NCBI GenBank assembly: GCA_944384425.1
Contig: CALWTI010000006.1
Coordinates: 1 to 36,958, forward strand
Direction: 5' to 3'
DNA from: an uncultured Clostridia bacterium
Lineage (GTDB): Bacteria > Bacillota > Clostridia > Christensenellales > UBA1242
Length of the DNA stretch: 36,958 bases
Within the stretch, counting starts at the first letter, position 1; every line of letters begins with the position of its first letter. Positions 16,510 through 25,180 of the stretch are shown here, one piece after another. Below the pieces are notes generated by a model. The model saw only the letters and a program-made list of their open reading frames with translations, did no database searches and had not been told where the DNA came from. The position numbers and the translations under genes are program-made.

Positions 16510-17697
16510 TTATACATCTTGTTTTTGTTTTTTCAAATTGTTTTGTATCAATTTTAGGTATTCGTTGTAAACATCTTGTGTTACCATGTCCCAGTTGACA
16601 TAGACGTCACGATAGACATTTTCGCAAAGCGTATTGTACTTTTCTGTGTCTGACAAAATGTCAATAATCCTGTCTGCAAAATCGTTTGCATCTCGCTCGG
16701 CAATTATTCCGTTTACACCGTCGGTTATCATGTTTGCAGTTGCTGCGCCCTTTAAGAACACAGTTGGCAATTTTTGGCTCGCTGCTTCAATTTGGACAAG
16801 TGAACTTGTATCATAAAGCGAAGGGAACAAAAATAGATGGCTTGCACTATAATATTTTTCAAGCTTACTTCTGTCAGAAACTCTGCCACACATTATGCAA
16901 TCGTCTACAAGGTCGCATTTTTTGATGTAGTCTTTTAACTTTTCTTCGTCTTGACCTGCTCCGACAAAAAGCATTTTGAATTTAAAACCTTTTTGCTTTA
17001 AAACTTTCAAACTGTCAACCAAGAACAGCAAGTTTTTAACTAGATTTATTCTACCAATAAATGTCAAAATAAACTCATCATCTGCAATGTTGTATTTTTG
17101 CCTTATCTGCGCCCTTATCTCGTCTTTATTTTCAAGATATTGCATATCTGTTGCGTTTCTTATTCTGTGAGTTGGAATTTTTAGTCCGTATTCTTCAACA
17201 AAAATTTTTTTGTTTTCATCATTCATCTCCCATGCAACGGTGCATGAATTTATTGTCTTCATAAGCTTTTTGAGGACAATATTAGTTAACCATTTGCAGT
17301 GCGTTACCTTTTGAATGTCCTGCTTGTATTGACTATGAAGAGTAATCACACAAGGTATATTGTGTTTTTTTGCATATTTTACTGCAAGCTTTGCTATACC
17401 CATTGGTGAATGAATGTGAATTATATCCAAATTCGAGTTTTTTAATGCTTTTTTGAATTTGCAATCAAATTGAGGCATTGGCAAAGTGTAATCATAGTTC
17501 ACGATTTTTAAACTTTTGCATCTAACCACTTTGTAATCAAAGTTGTCTACATATTTTTTGTCTTTTGCTTTTGGACAAAAAACTGTGACATCTGCAATTT
17601 TATTTAACCTTTTTGCATAATTTTCAACGACCATTGTGACGCCATCTATCATTGGTAGATATGTGTCAATAAATAAACCTATTTTTAATTTTTCCAT
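16510..17697 (-). CDS. GT4 family glycosyltransferase
   Basis: Retaining GT-B glycosyltransferase, 395 residues from the ATG at 17697, which has GGAG 7 nt upstream. A much longer open frame upstream only runs across rplL and is not real. The N-terminus IGLFIDTYLPMIDGVTMVVE is typical of the diacylglycerol glucosyltransferase-like GT4 group. The donor-binding half contains FIGRINLVKN and a D-x7-E variant of the E-x7-E motif (DTSSLVQIE). A glycolipid product is likely by analogy, but the acceptor is not proven. It heads the transcription unit that continues into dnaX. An extended -10 (TGTTATATT, -10 at 17714-17719, minus) is the probable promoter. Confidence 0.85.
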   Translation of the reverse strand: MEKLKIGLFIDTYLPMIDGVTMVVENYAKRLNKIADVTVFCPKAKDKKYVDNFDYKVVRCKSLKIVNYDYTLPMPQFDCKFKKALKNSNLDIIHIHSPMGIAKLAVKYAKKHNIPCVITLHSQYKQDIQKVTHCKWLTNIVLKKLMKTINSCTVAWEMNDENKKIFVEEYGLKIPTHRIRNATDMQYLENKDEIRAQIRQKYNIADDEFILTFIGRINLVKNLLFLVDSLKVLKQKGFKFKMLFVGAGQDEEKLKDYIKKCDLVDDCIMCGRVSDRSKLEKYYSASHLFLFPSLYDTSSLVQIEAASQKLPTVFLKGAATANMITDGVNGIIAERDANDFADRIIDILSDTEKYNTLCENVYRDVYVNWDMVTQDVYNEYLKLIQNNLKKQKQDV

Positions 17698-17820
17698 AAT
17701 TTTCTCCAAAAGAAATATAACATAAACACAATAAAAAAATCTACTATTTTTATTTAATGTTAAAAAAATAGAAAACATAATAACAAAATAATATAACAAT
17801 GTATTTTTTTTTACAAAAAA

Positions 17821-17847
17821 AACCAAGCAAGTGTTCCTTGTTTGGTT
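17821..17847 (-). terminator. Terminator of rplL
   Basis: AACCAAGCAAG and CTTGTTTGGTT pair with one mismatch. On the minus strand the stem is followed by eight T (17813-17820). It lies about 50 nt after the rplL stop. Confidence 0.85.
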
Positions 17848-17893
17848 TTTTACATACAAATCTTTATCTAATTTATTTTTACTTTTTAAACAA

Positions 17894-18262
17894 TTATTGA
17901 AGTTCAACAACAGCGCCAGCTTCTTTGAGTTTTGCTTCCATAGCTTTTGCTTCTTCTGTTGGAACATTCTCTTTAACTGTTTTTGGAGCGCCGTCAACCA
18001 ATGCTTTTGCTTCGCCAAGACCAAGTCCTGTGATTTCTCTAACAGCTTTGATAACTGCGATTTTGTTTGCGCCAGCTTCTTTAAGAACGACATTGAATTC
18101 TGTCTTCTCTTCTTGAGCTGCTTGTGCGCCACCTGCTGGTGCTGCTGCAACCATAGCTGCTGCGCTTACGCCAAATTCCTCTTCAATTTTCTTTACAAGG
18201 TCATTAAGTTCAACAACTGTAAGACCTTTAATTTCTTCTACAAATTTATTTAAATCTGCCAT
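17894..18262 (-). CDS. rplL: Ribosomal protein bL12 (L7/L12)
   Basis: Stalk protein of the 50S subunit that recruits translation factors. 122 residues, normal length. The N-terminal dimerisation helices ([20 protein letters not shown]) are followed by an Ala-rich hinge and the conserved C-terminal domain ([36 protein letters not shown]). It follows rplJ by 21 nt and shares its leader-controlled promoter. Confidence 0.98.
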   Translation of the reverse strand: MADLNKFVEEIKGLTVVELNDLVKKIEEEFGVSAAAMVAAAPAGGAQAAQEEKTEFNVVLKEAGANKIAVIKAVREITGLGLGEAKALVDGAPKTVKENVPTEEAKAMEAKLKEAGAVVELQ

Positions 18263-18283
18263 TTTTTTATTCTCCTTTTTTGA

Positions 18284-18769
18284 TTATTGTTTATCAGCAA
18301 TAGCCTTGACTGCGATTGCAAGACTACGCATAGGTGATGAAAGTAAGCCAACAAGTTGACCAAGAAGAGTTTGTCTTGATGGAATGCTTGCAAGTTTTTT
18401 GATTTCATTTTCATCAACGATTTGATTGTTGTATATGCCAAACTTAACTGACATTGCACAGTTGTCGCTAACTGCATCTTTTAAAAGTTTTGCAGGGGCT
18501 ATTTCATCTTCATAGCCGAAAGCAACAGCGCTTGTGCCTTCAAGATATTTTTCAACATCTTTGTATCCAAGCTCGTCAAGAGCTTTTGCCATGAGTCTGT
18601 TTTTGTAAACTTTGTACTCAGCGCCAGCTTTTCTGAACTGTGAACGAAGCTTTGTGTCTTGATCAACAGTGATGCCACGATAGTCAACAAACACAACAGT
18701 TTTTGCACGAGAGAGTTTGTCTTTTATTTCCTCAACAAGTGCTTTTTTTGCTTCAAGATTTGCACTCAT
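18284..18769 (-). CDS. rplJ: Ribosomal protein uL10
   Basis: Base of the ribosomal stalk; binds 23S rRNA and L12 dimers. 161 residues. The family start KKALVEEIKDKLSRAKTVVFVDYRG is clear, as is the C-terminal helix LLSSPMRSLAIAVKAIADKQ for L12 binding. AAGGAG precedes the ATG. rplK and rplA, often upstream, are not in this cluster. The 160-nt leader upstream is an L10 leader with an attenuator. Confidence 0.98.
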   Translation of the reverse strand: MSANLEAKKALVEEIKDKLSRAKTVVFVDYRGITVDQDTKLRSQFRKAGAEYKVYKNRLMAKALDELGYKDVEKYLEGTSAVAFGYEDEIAPAKLLKDAVSDNCAMSVKFGIYNNQIVDENEIKKLASIPSRQTLLGQLVGLLSSPMRSLAIAVKAIADKQ

Positions 18770-18932
18770 TTATTTGCCTCCTTTAAGTTAGATTTGTATG
18801 TTATAAATTAAAAATTCCTTTCGGCAAAGGCCGAAAGGAAAAAACTCCACTTCAAAACTTTGCCTCGGCAAGCACCACACGGGTTTACGAAAATTCACTT
18901 GCTGTCTTTGGAAAAGAAATATTCAATTTACT
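18770..18932 (-). ncRNA. Ribosomal protein L10 leader (autoregulatory 5' leader)
   Basis: The region between promoter and rplJ carries the conserved word AAAGACAGCAAGTG and a partner CTTGCCGAGGCAAAG that recall the L10 leader family (Rfam L10_leader), followed by an intrinsic terminator (18815-18840). In this family the L10-L12 complex binds the leader and favours termination. The assignment comes from motif recall and position; no covariance search was done. Confidence 0.75.
18815..18840 (-). terminator. L10 leader attenuator terminator
   Basis: TTCCTTTCGGC (18815-18825) and GCCGAAAGGAA (18830-18840) form a perfect stem with an AAAG-type loop, followed on the minus strand by ATTTTTAATTT. 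It lies 45 nt before the rplJ start, so it terminates early rather than at the operon end. Confidence 0.85.
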
Positions 18933-18937
18933 TGGGT

Positions 18938-18966
18938 ATTTTATCACGCTAAACTTTATTTGTCAA
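18938..18966 (-). promoter_or_regulatory. Promoter of rplJ-rplL
   Basis: On the minus strand: TTGACA (18961-18966), 17 bp, TAAAAT (18938-18943), with TGA before the -10. The TGA in TTGACA is also the stop codon of the esterase gene. Predicted start near 18932. Confidence 0.85.
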
Positions 18967-19961
18967 CAAGTTATTGTCTTTTCTTCATCAATTTTTTTGG
19001 TTTGTGTTTTATCTGTGATTTTGCTCATGACAAGCGAAATGTTTTTCTTTTCGCATTTGTTTGAAAGCGTGTTTTGACAAACATTGTCAATAAAAAGCTT
19101 TGTTTTTTGTCGTGCGAACTTTGCTTCTTTGCCGTCTGGATATGTTATCGTGAAGTCATGAAACAAATTTTTGCCAGTTATGAAGTTATAGTTCATAATA
19201 CTAAGATTTAGCTTTTTCGCCTTTTTCAATAAAATGTTGGTGTGGACATTTAAAATGTCGTTGTTTGCCGTAAAGATTATACATGGTGGAAAATTTTTGT
19301 TCAAAAGTTCAAGGTTGTTGCAACAGTTTTTTATTGACTGACTGTTGTATTCATTAAACACAACTTCTTCTAATCTTTTTCTTAAAAACCTAAGTTTGCC
19401 AAACTTAAACACTCCAAAAACAGGACTATGCAAAATTAAGCCTTTGATTTTCAAATCGCTTTGAACGCCAAACTTTTGTTTTAGGTCTTCGCTTTCCAAA
19501 ATGTTTGCAACAAGTGCCGAAATGTGTCCGCCTGCACTGTCGCCACACAAAAACAACTTGTCAAAGTCTATATGCTTTGCAATTTCTTCGTGGACTTGAA
19601 TGTAGTTTAAAAGTTGAAAAGCTTCAAAAACTGGCGTTGGAAAGCCCTTTGTTTCTGACTTCGTATACTCCATACTTATTACGCAATAACCCATCTCGGC
19701 AAGCCTATAACAGTGAGTCATGCAGTTTTCTTTCAATCCTGCAACATAACCACCGCCGTGAATGTATAATATTGTTGTGAGTTTTTGGTCATTTTGAGAA
19801 GATGGATATATTATATCAAACCTATTTATATCATCTTCACCATACTTTATATCTATGTCTTCATGAAGTTCTTCAGGCTTTTTTAGGTTTTGTCTAAGCA
19901 ATCTTTTTCTTGTAGCAATATCAGTGTATTTGAAAATTTTTGCATAAATTTTTTTAAGCAT
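18963..19961 (-). CDS. Alpha/beta-hydrolase, hormone-sensitive-lipase-type esterase
   Basis: 332 residues from the ATG at 19961, which follows GGGGG with good spacing; an in-frame ATG at 19973 overlaps the leuS stop but has no ribosome site. Motifs: oxyanion-hole HGGG (68-71), nucleophile GDSAGG (Ser142), and probable acid and base Asp235 (TANNDIL) and His268 (FHDF). Cytosolic, as no signal peptide is seen; substrate unknown. The last 35 residues are Lys/Thr-rich. It is transcribed with leuS, and its stop codon lies in the -35 box of the rplJ promoter. Confidence 0.85.
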   Translation of the reverse strand: MLKKIYAKIFKYTDIATRKRLLRQNLKKPEELHEDIDIKYGEDDINRFDIIYPSSQNDQKLTTILYIHGGGYVAGLKENCMTHCYRLAEMGYCVISMEYTKSETKGFPTPVFEAFQLLNYIQVHEEIAKHIDFDKLFLCGDSAGGHISALVANILESEDLKQKFGVQSDLKIKGLILHSPVFGVFKFGKLRFLRKRLEEVVFNEYNSQSIKNCCNNLELLNKNFPPCIIFTANNDILNVHTNILLKKAKKLNLSIMNYNFITGKNLFHDFTITYPDGKEAKFARQKTKLFIDNVCQNTLSNKCEKKNISLVMSKITDKTQTKKIDEEKTITC

Positions 19962-19972
19962 AATATCCCCCA

Positions 19973-22402
19973 TTAAACAACTATGTTTACAAGTCTGTTT
20001 TTAATACAAATGACTTTTTTGATTTGTTTGCCGTTTGTGTAATTCTGCACGCTTTGGTTTTCAAGCGCTAATTTTTTCATATCTTCATCACTGCTGTCTG
20101 CTGGTATGTTTATTCTTGCCCTTATTTGACCGTTCACCTGCACTGCAATTTCAACTTGCTTTGCAACAGTTTTTGATATGTCATATTTTGGCCAAGCCTC
20201 ATCAAATATTGATGTTTCATGCCCAAGTTTTTCCCACACATCTTCCATATAGTGTGGCATAAGTGGTGCCAAAAGTTTTGCATATGAATAGACGGTGTGT
20301 TTTTCTTGCTCGTAATTTCTATCTTTTCTCGTCTGATACTTTGTTATTGCAGAAGTAAGTTCCATAAGCCTTGCTATTGATGTGTTGAATTGGAAGTTCT
20401 CCATATCTTCTGTAACATTTTTTATTGTCTTGTTGAGCCATACTTCAAGCTCTTCATCGACTTGTTTATTATCGTTTGGTTTAAGGTCATAAAAGTTTTC
20501 AAACACCTTTGCAACCTTTTGGAAAAATTTGTTTATTGCAAGTATTCCGTCATCGCTCCATGGACCTCCTTCTGTATATGAGAAGCCAAAGCCAAGATAT
20601 GTTCTGAACACATCGCTACCAAACTTTGCAACATACTCGTCTGCACTGACTGTGTTGCCAAGACTTTTGCTCATCTTTTGCCCGTCTGCACCAAGAATTG
20701 TGCCTTGGTGAATCAAGCTCTTAAATGGTTCTTGTCCGCTGACATATCCCATATCGCTGAGTGCCTTGTATATAAACCTTGCATAAAGAAGGTGCATAGC
20801 TGCGTGCTCAACTCCGCCAACATATTTGTCAACAGGCATAAATTTGTCAACTTTTGCTTTGTCAAAAGGAGCTTTGCTGTTATGTGGGTCAAGATATCTA
20901 AGGTAGTACCAACTCGAACAAACGAAGGTGTCAAGTGTATCAGTTTCACGCCTTGCCTTAGCGCCACACTTTGGACAAGTTGTGTTTACAAACTCATCGC
21001 AGTAGTAAAGTGGACTTTTGCCTGTTGGCTTGAAGTCAACATTATATGGAAGTTTGACAGGGAGCTGACTTTCTGGCACTGGCACAATTCCGCAGTGGTC
21101 ACAGTAAACAACTGGAATTGGTGCTCCCCAATATCTTTGACGGCTGATGAGCCAATCTCTAAGACGATAAGTCGTCGTCATCTCTCCTAAACCATTTTGT
21201 TTAAGCTTTTCAACAATGGCAAGTTTTGCCTTCCCGCTTTCAAGCCCGTCAAACTCACCGCTATTGACCAAAACTCCTGATGATGTGTATGGAAGTGTTG
21301 TTTCGCCGTCAGGACTTTTAATAACTTCTTTTATTTCAAGACCAAACTTTTTCGCAAAAGCATAGTCACGCTCGTCATGAGCAGGCACTGCCATAACGGC
21401 ACCTGTGCCATAACTTGCAAGCACATAGTCGCTGATATACACTGGCACACGCTTTTTTGTGAGTGGGTGTATTGCATAAGCCCCTGTGAATGCGCCCGTC
21501 TTTTCTCTCACTGTGCTTGTTCTGTCAATTTCGCTAAGGTGCAAAACTTTTTGCTTATAGTCTTCAACTTCGCCCTTTTGCTCAGCTGTTGTTATTTTAT
21601 CCACAAGTTCATTTTCTGGCGCGAGCACAACATAGGTTACGCCCATGAGCGTATCAACTCGCGTTGTGAACACTTCAATTTTCTCGTCATGGCCCTCAAC
21701 ATCAAACACAACCTTTGCACCCGTGTTTTTGCCTATCCAATTTGTTTGAATACGCTTTGTTCTCTCTGGCCAGTCAAGGTCTTTTAGTCCTTCCAAAAGT
21801 TTGTCGGCATAGTCAGTTATCTTGAAAAACCACTGCGTTAAATGCTTATGCTCAACTTTTGTGTGACATCTCTCACATTCTCCACCACTAGCCTGCTCGT
21901 TTGCAAGCACTGTTTGACAGTGTGGGCAGTAGTTTACTGGTGCGTCTTTTCTATATGCAAGTCCTTTTTCATAAAGCTTTAAAAATACCCACTGTGTCCA
22001 TTTGTAGTACTCTTCTTCATTTGTCTTTATCTCATAGTCCCAGTCATATGTTGCACCAAGTTGTTTAAGCTGTTCTTCCATGGTTTCGATGTTTTTTTTT
22101 GTGCTGTCCTTTGGGTGAATGCCTGTCTTTATTGCATAGTTTTCAGCAGGTAGTCCAAAGGCATCAAAGCCCATAGGCTGAAAAACATTGTAGCCTTGCA
22201 TACGCTTCATTCTACCAAAGCTGTCTGGCAAACTATAATTCCACCAGTGGCCCATATGAAGTTTGCTTGCCGATGGATATGAAAACATTTCAAGTAGATA
22301 GTACTTTGGTTTGTCACTATCCTCGTTGAATTTGTAGGTTTTTCTCTCCTCCCAAATCTTTCTCCACTTGTCATCAACACTTTTTGAATAACTAAAATCC
22401 AT
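19973..22402 (-). CDS. leuS: Leucyl-tRNA synthetase
   Basis: Charges tRNA-Leu. 809 residues from MDFSYSK at 22402 (GGAG 8 nt upstream); the upstream in-frame ATG at 22423 is less likely. HMGH is at about residue 49, KMSKS in [14 protein letters not shown], and the CP1 editing domain contains TTRVDTLMG and the [15 protein letters not shown] block. Zinc-ribbon Cys (CPHC, CERC; CPKCG) are present. It is transcribed from the promoter at 22426-22454. No T-box leader fits in the 17-nt untranslated region. Confidence 0.97.
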   Translation of the reverse strand: MDFSYSKSVDDKWRKIWEERKTYKFNEDSDKPKYYLLEMFSYPSASKLHMGHWWNYSLPDSFGRMKRMQGYNVFQPMGFDAFGLPAENYAIKTGIHPKDSTKKNIETMEEQLKQLGATYDWDYEIKTNEEEYYKWTQWVFLKLYEKGLAYRKDAPVNYCPHCQTVLANEQASGGECERCHTKVEHKHLTQWFFKITDYADKLLEGLKDLDWPERTKRIQTNWIGKNTGAKVVFDVEGHDEKIEVFTTRVDTLMGVTYVVLAPENELVDKITTAEQKGEVEDYKQKVLHLSEIDRTSTVREKTGAFTGAYAIHPLTKKRVPVYISDYVLASYGTGAVMAVPAHDERDYAFAKKFGLEIKEVIKSPDGETTLPYTSSGVLVNSGEFDGLESGKAKLAIVEKLKQNGLGEMTTTYRLRDWLISRQRYWGAPIPVVYCDHCGIVPVPESQLPVKLPYNVDFKPTGKSPLYYCDEFVNTTCPKCGAKARRETDTLDTFVCSSWYYLRYLDPHNSKAPFDKAKVDKFMPVDKYVGGVEHAAMHLLYARFIYKALSDMGYVSGQEPFKSLIHQGTILGADGQKMSKSLGNTVSADEYVAKFGSDVFRTYLGFGFSYTEGGPWSDDGILAINKFFQKVAKVFENFYDLKPNDNKQVDEELEVWLNKTIKNVTEDMENFQFNTSIARLMELTSAITKYQTRKDRNYEQEKHTVYSYAKLLAPLMPHYMEDVWEKLGHETSIFDEAWPKYDISKTVAKQVEIAVQVNGQIRARINIPADSSDEDMKKLALENQSVQNYTNGKQIKKVICIKNRLVNIVV

Positions 22403-22425
22403 AATAAAATCTCCAACTAACAATA

Positions 22426-22454
22426 AATATAAGATTTATTCACGACGATGTCAA
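22426..22454 (-). promoter_or_regulatory. Promoter of leuS
   Basis: On the minus strand: TTGACA (22449-22454), 17 bp, TATATT (22426-22431). Predicted start near 22419. Confidence 0.8.
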
Positions 22455-22461
22455 TCTTTAT

Positions 22462-22490
22462 TTGACAAAATTAGCCACACAAACTATACA
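22462..22490 (+). promoter_or_regulatory. Second, upstream promoter facing mrnC
   Basis: TTGACA (22462-22467), 17 bp, TATACA (22485-22490). A transcript from about 22497 would cross the whole DnaA-box region before reaching mrnC, some 290 nt downstream. There is no open frame directly after it. Confidence 0.6.
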
Positions 22491-22500
22491 TATTAACAAG

Positions 22501-22750
22501 TTATTCACACTACAATAAAATGTAAAGCTTTTGAAGAGATATGAAAACTGTTATTTTTGTATAACCAAGTGTGGATATGTGGATAACTCGCTTTAAATTA
22601 TCCACTTTTAACCAAAATTTGCCAAAAATTTATAATTAAAAATTAAAATGAATAAATATGCAAATGTGGATAAGTGGATAACTTATTCACTTTTTTGTGG
22701 ATTTGTTATATTTTGCAAGACTTTTATATGTTTGACAAAATTGTGGATAA
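22501..22750. promoter_or_regulatory. DnaA-box cluster (candidate origin or DnaA-binding regulatory region)
   Basis: Three perfect boxes TGTGGATAA (22578-22586, 22665-22673, 22742-22750) and near-matches: TTATTCACA 22501-22509, TGTGGATAT 22570-22578, TTATCCACT 22598-22606, AGTGGATAA 22673-22681, TTATTCACT 22683-22691, TGTGGATTT 22696-22704. Adjacent pairs overlap by one base. A very AT-rich stretch (22607-22660) separates the two sub-clusters. No gene lies in 22424-22788: it holds the leuS and mrnC promoters and these boxes. dnaA is not in the window. Confidence 0.8.
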
Positions 22751-22760
22751 AAGTTATAAT
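22732..22760 (+). promoter_or_regulatory. Consensus promoter of mrnC-rlmB-sigH with a DnaA box in its spacer
   Basis: TTGACA (22732-22737), exactly 17 bp, TATAAT (22755-22760). The spacer contains a perfect DnaA box (22742-22750). Predicted start near 22767. Confidence 0.9.
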
Positions 22761-22788
22761 TTACAAAAAATAAGAGAGTATTTATTCA

Positions 22789-23154
22789 ATGACGAAAAAT
22801 TTGACAACGCTTGAACTAGCTTTTTTGGGTGACGCAGTCCACACGCTTTATGTTAGGAAGAATATTGTTGACGGTGACAAAAAAATCAACGCCTACCACT
22901 CCTTGGCAAGTAAGTACTGCTGTGCAATCCATCAAAGCAAAGTCTTAGACAAAATTTATGACGAACTAACGGAAGAAGAAAAAGACTTAGTGCGAAGAAC
23001 TCGCAACACAAAAATTCACCACAGCGCCAAAAACAGCACAGAAGAAGATTACAAAAAGGCGACTTGCTTTGAAGCGCTTATTGGTTTTCTTTATGTCAGC
23101 GATGACAAAAACCGTCTTGAAAAATTTTTAAAATGCTCTATGGAGGATATGTGA
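22789..23154 (+). CDS. mrnC: Mini-ribonuclease III
   Basis: RNase III catalytic domain without a dsRNA-binding domain; matures 23S rRNA ends in Firmicutes. 121 residues. The signature LAFLGDAVHTLYVR gives Asp15 and FEALIGFLY gives Glu95 as metal ligands. The weak ribosome site AGAG is about 10 nt before the ATG. First gene of the mrnC-rlmB-sigH operon; its TGA overlaps the rlmB GTG. In Bacillus the order is cysS-mrnC-rlmB-yacP-sigH; here cysS and yacP are missing. Confidence 0.93.
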   Translation: MTKNLTTLELAFLGDAVHTLYVRKNIVDGDKKINAYHSLASKYCCAIHQSKVLDKIYDELTEEEKDLVRRTRNTKIHHSAKNSTEEDYKKATCFEALIGFLYVSDDKNRLEKFLKCSMEDM

Positions 23155-23861
23155 TAGCACAAGGAAGAAATGTCGTTCGTGAACTACTGAGAAGTGGTCA
23201 GACAATAAACAGGCTTTATGTTCAAAATAATCTATCTGACAAAGTCAGCAATGAAATAATTGCTCTCGCAAAACAAAATGGCGTGAAGATTGACTTCGTG
23301 TCAAAAATGGTTTTAGACAAAAAGGCGCAACATCATCAAGGCTTTGTTTGTGAAACAACTGACTTTGAATACTCCACTGTGGAAGATATACTAAACAGTG
23401 CAGAAGTTGGCAAAAGGTTTATTGTTATTTTGGACGGAATTGAAGATCCACACAACCTTGGCGCAATAATAAGAACGTGCGAGTGTGCAGGAGTCAACGG
23501 AATAATCATTCAAGACAGGCGTGCTTGTCAAGTAAATGACACTGTAATAAAGACAAGTGCAGGTGCAACCACAAATATGAAGATAGCAAGGGTGACAAAC
23601 TTAAATAATGTTGTTAATGACCTTAAAAAGCAAAATATTTGGGTGTATGCACTTGAACTTGGAGGAAAAGATATATACAAAACAAATCTCACCGGTGACA
23701 TTGCAATCGTGATTGGAAGTGAAGGCTTTGGCGTTTCAAGGCTACTAAAACAAAACTGCGACGATGTCATCACTCTTAAACAACTCGGAAAAATCAACAG
23801 TTTAAACGCAAGTGTTGCGGCAGGTATTGCCATTTATGAGGCGCTAAGACAAAGATGTTAA
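23151..23861 (+). CDS. rlmB: SpoU-family 23S rRNA 2'-O-methyltransferase (RlmB-like)
   Basis: SPOUT methyltransferase acting on 23S rRNA. 236 residues from GTG at 23151, chosen because GGAGG lies just upstream and the protein then starts IAQGRNVVRELL like the family; a longer frame from ATG 23133 is less likely. An N-terminal substrate-binding domain is followed by the three SPOUT motifs: GIEDPHNLGAIIRTCECAGV, IVIGSEGFGVSR and INSLNASVAAGIAIYEA (deep trefoil knot). It overlaps mrnC by 4 nt and sigH by 7 nt. Confidence 0.92.
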   Translation: MIAQGRNVVRELLRSGQTINRLYVQNNLSDKVSNEIIALAKQNGVKIDFVSKMVLDKKAQHHQGFVCETTDFEYSTVEDILNSAEVGKRFIVILDGIEDPHNLGAIIRTCECAGVNGIIIQDRRACQVNDTVIKTSAGATTNMKIARVTNLNNVVNDLKKQNIWVYALELGGKDIYKTNLTGDIAIVIGSEGFGVSRLLKQNCDDVITLKQLGKINSLNASVAAGIAIYEALRQRC

Positions 23862-24412
23862 GTGATAACGAACTAATAAAAAAGGCAAAAGCTGGCGACA
23901 GCATTGCCCTTGACGCACTAATGTCACGATACAAAAGTCTTGCGAGCAAAATTGCCCGCAACTATTTTTTGATTGGTGGAGATTATGACGACCTTGTGCA
24001 AGAGGCAATGATTGGACTATACAAGGCGTACACAAGTTATGACCCTAGCTCCAAGACATCTTTTTCAACTTTTGCCCATATGTGTATCACGAGAAATGTG
24101 CAAAGCGCTATTAAAATTGCAAATAGAAAGAAAAATGCTATACTAAACCAAAGCGTCGACATTCTTAAACAAAGCGACACACTTGTTTCACCAAATCCCT
24201 CCCCTGATGAAAAGCTTATTCAAAACGAGAATATTGAGTCTATAAAGCAAAACATACAAGGCTCGCTTTCAAAGTTTGAACAACAAGTCCTTTCTATGTT
24301 TTTAAAAGGCTATTCGTATAAGGACATTGCAACCAAACTCAGCGTCACAAATAAGAGCATAGACAACGCCCTTTCCCGCATCCGCAAAAAGCTATCCTTT
24401 TTGATGGAATAA
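23855..24412 (+). CDS. sigH: RNA polymerase sigma factor SigH-like
   Basis: Sigma-H type factor that in Bacillus and Clostridia drives early sporulation and stationary-phase genes. 185 residues. Region 2 (NYFLIGGDYDDLVQEAMIGL, then TSFSTFAHMCITRNVQSAI) closely resembles Bacillus SigH (SYFLIGADREDIVQEGMIGL). Region 4 contains the helix-turn-helix GYSYKDIATKLSVTNKSIDN. The ATG overlaps the rlmB stop, so translation is coupled. It ends at a terminator (24509-24540). Control through the DnaA-box promoter upstream is inferred. Confidence 0.93.
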   Translation: MLSDNELIKKAKAGDSIALDALMSRYKSLASKIARNYFLIGGDYDDLVQEAMIGLYKAYTSYDPSSKTSFSTFAHMCITRNVQSAIKIANRKKNAILNQSVDILKQSDTLVSPNPSPDEKLIQNENIESIKQNIQGSLSKFEQQVLSMFLKGYSYKDIATKLSVTNKSIDNALSRIRKKLSFLME

Positions 24413-24421
24413 AAAAAACAA

Positions 24422-24435
24422 ATTTGCATGCAAAT
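24422..24435. repeat. 14-bp perfect palindrome
   Basis: ATTTGCATGCAAAT lies 10 nt after the sigH stop codon, before the terminator. It could bind a dimeric protein or be an incidental short hairpin; nothing around it decides this. Confidence 0.5.
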
Positions 24436-24508
24436 CGACATTTCGTAAATAAACACATATTTTTTATTTTTTCAAATACTGTTAAGATATATCCGTTCTT
24501 TAACCAAA

Positions 24509-24540
24509 AATACTCGTAAAATCACATTTTTACGAGTATT
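24509..24540 (+). terminator. Terminator of the mrnC-rlmB-sigH operon
   Basis: AATACTCGTAAAA (24509-24521) pairs perfectly with TTTTACGAGTATT (24528-24540), followed by TTC and a further T run. The A run before it makes the hairpin usable on the minus strand too. The stem sequence matches the glmS terminator. Confidence 0.85.
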
Positions 24541-24599
24541 TTCAAAAATTTTTTTTATTATTATATTATTTTGTTTATCGACTTATCTTACTTTTACGC

Positions 24600-25180
24600 A
24601 TCATCTTTAGGAAAAAAAATGCAGTGCATTTCTTTTGTCAAAAAAAATAGCAGAAACAAAGTATTCGCCCTTTTCATAGCATAGGTAAAAAACGCAAAAA
24701 AAGCCCCGAGAGCCTGGGCAAAAACTGCACTAATCGGCACACTTTCGCAAAATTTTTTAGCAAAAGTTGTGCTTAATGTTTGTTTTTGCCGTTTTCTCAC
24801 GGCCAAACGAAAATCGCACTTCGCTCTACATTTTGCCGTGACTTAGGGGAAGAAATGCTGTGCATTTCTTTTGTAAAAAAAAAATAGCAGAAACAAAGTA
24901 TTCGTTTTTCTATAGTATAGACAAAAAACGCAAAATTGTGAGGCGAAGACGAGGCTCGCAAGTGTGACACAAAGGAATGTACAAATTCGTACATGACTGC
25001 GGTGTCACACGCAGCAGAAAAAAAGTATTCGCCGTTTCCATATTATAGTTAAAAAACGCAAATAAAGCCCCGAGAGCAAGGCTCGACGGGTACCCTCACG
25101 CACGAGCGTACTTTGTACGTGACTGTGTGAGGGTTGCCCGGCAGTAAACACAGCTATCGGGTGCTTTATTTGCGTTTTTT
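24600..25180. repeat. Composite intergenic repeat array between sigH and glnS
   Basis: Three units share a core. GCAGAAA(C/A)AAAGTATTCG occurs at 24650, 24887 and 25015; each is followed by a (C)ATA-type word and AAAAAACGCAAA (24687, 24923, 25051). The first two are preceded by GTGCATTTCTTTTGT. Unit 2 contains the hairpin GTGTGACAC (24962-24970)/GTGTCACAC (25002-25010) with inner ATGTAC/GTACAT. Unit 3 has an 18-bp outer stem AAAAAACGCAAATAAAGC (25051-25068)/complement (25163-25180), a middle stem ACCCTCAC/GTGAGGGT and inner CGTAC/GTACG. Short minus-strand open frames here are repeat-derived and probably not genes. No gene is present in 24413-25179. Confidence 0.8.

Noticed and set aside
17698..18150. 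N-terminal extension of the glycosyltransferase open frame
   Set aside because: The extra 151 codons run across rplL in another frame and through the rplL terminator; the ATG at 17697 has a good ribosome site and matches the family start.
19962..22788. T-box leader for leuS, tyrS or glnS
   Set aside because: The predicted 5' leaders are 17-40 nt and no T-box sequence or specifier stem is visible.
24594..24994. Two minus-strand open frames (24594-24806, 24797-24994)
   Set aside because: They lie wholly in the repeat array, share its repeated words, and have no ribosome sites or family resemblance.
24600..25180. CRISPR array
   Set aside because: The repeat units are few, unequal in length, and not separated by unique spacers of constant length; no cas genes are near.
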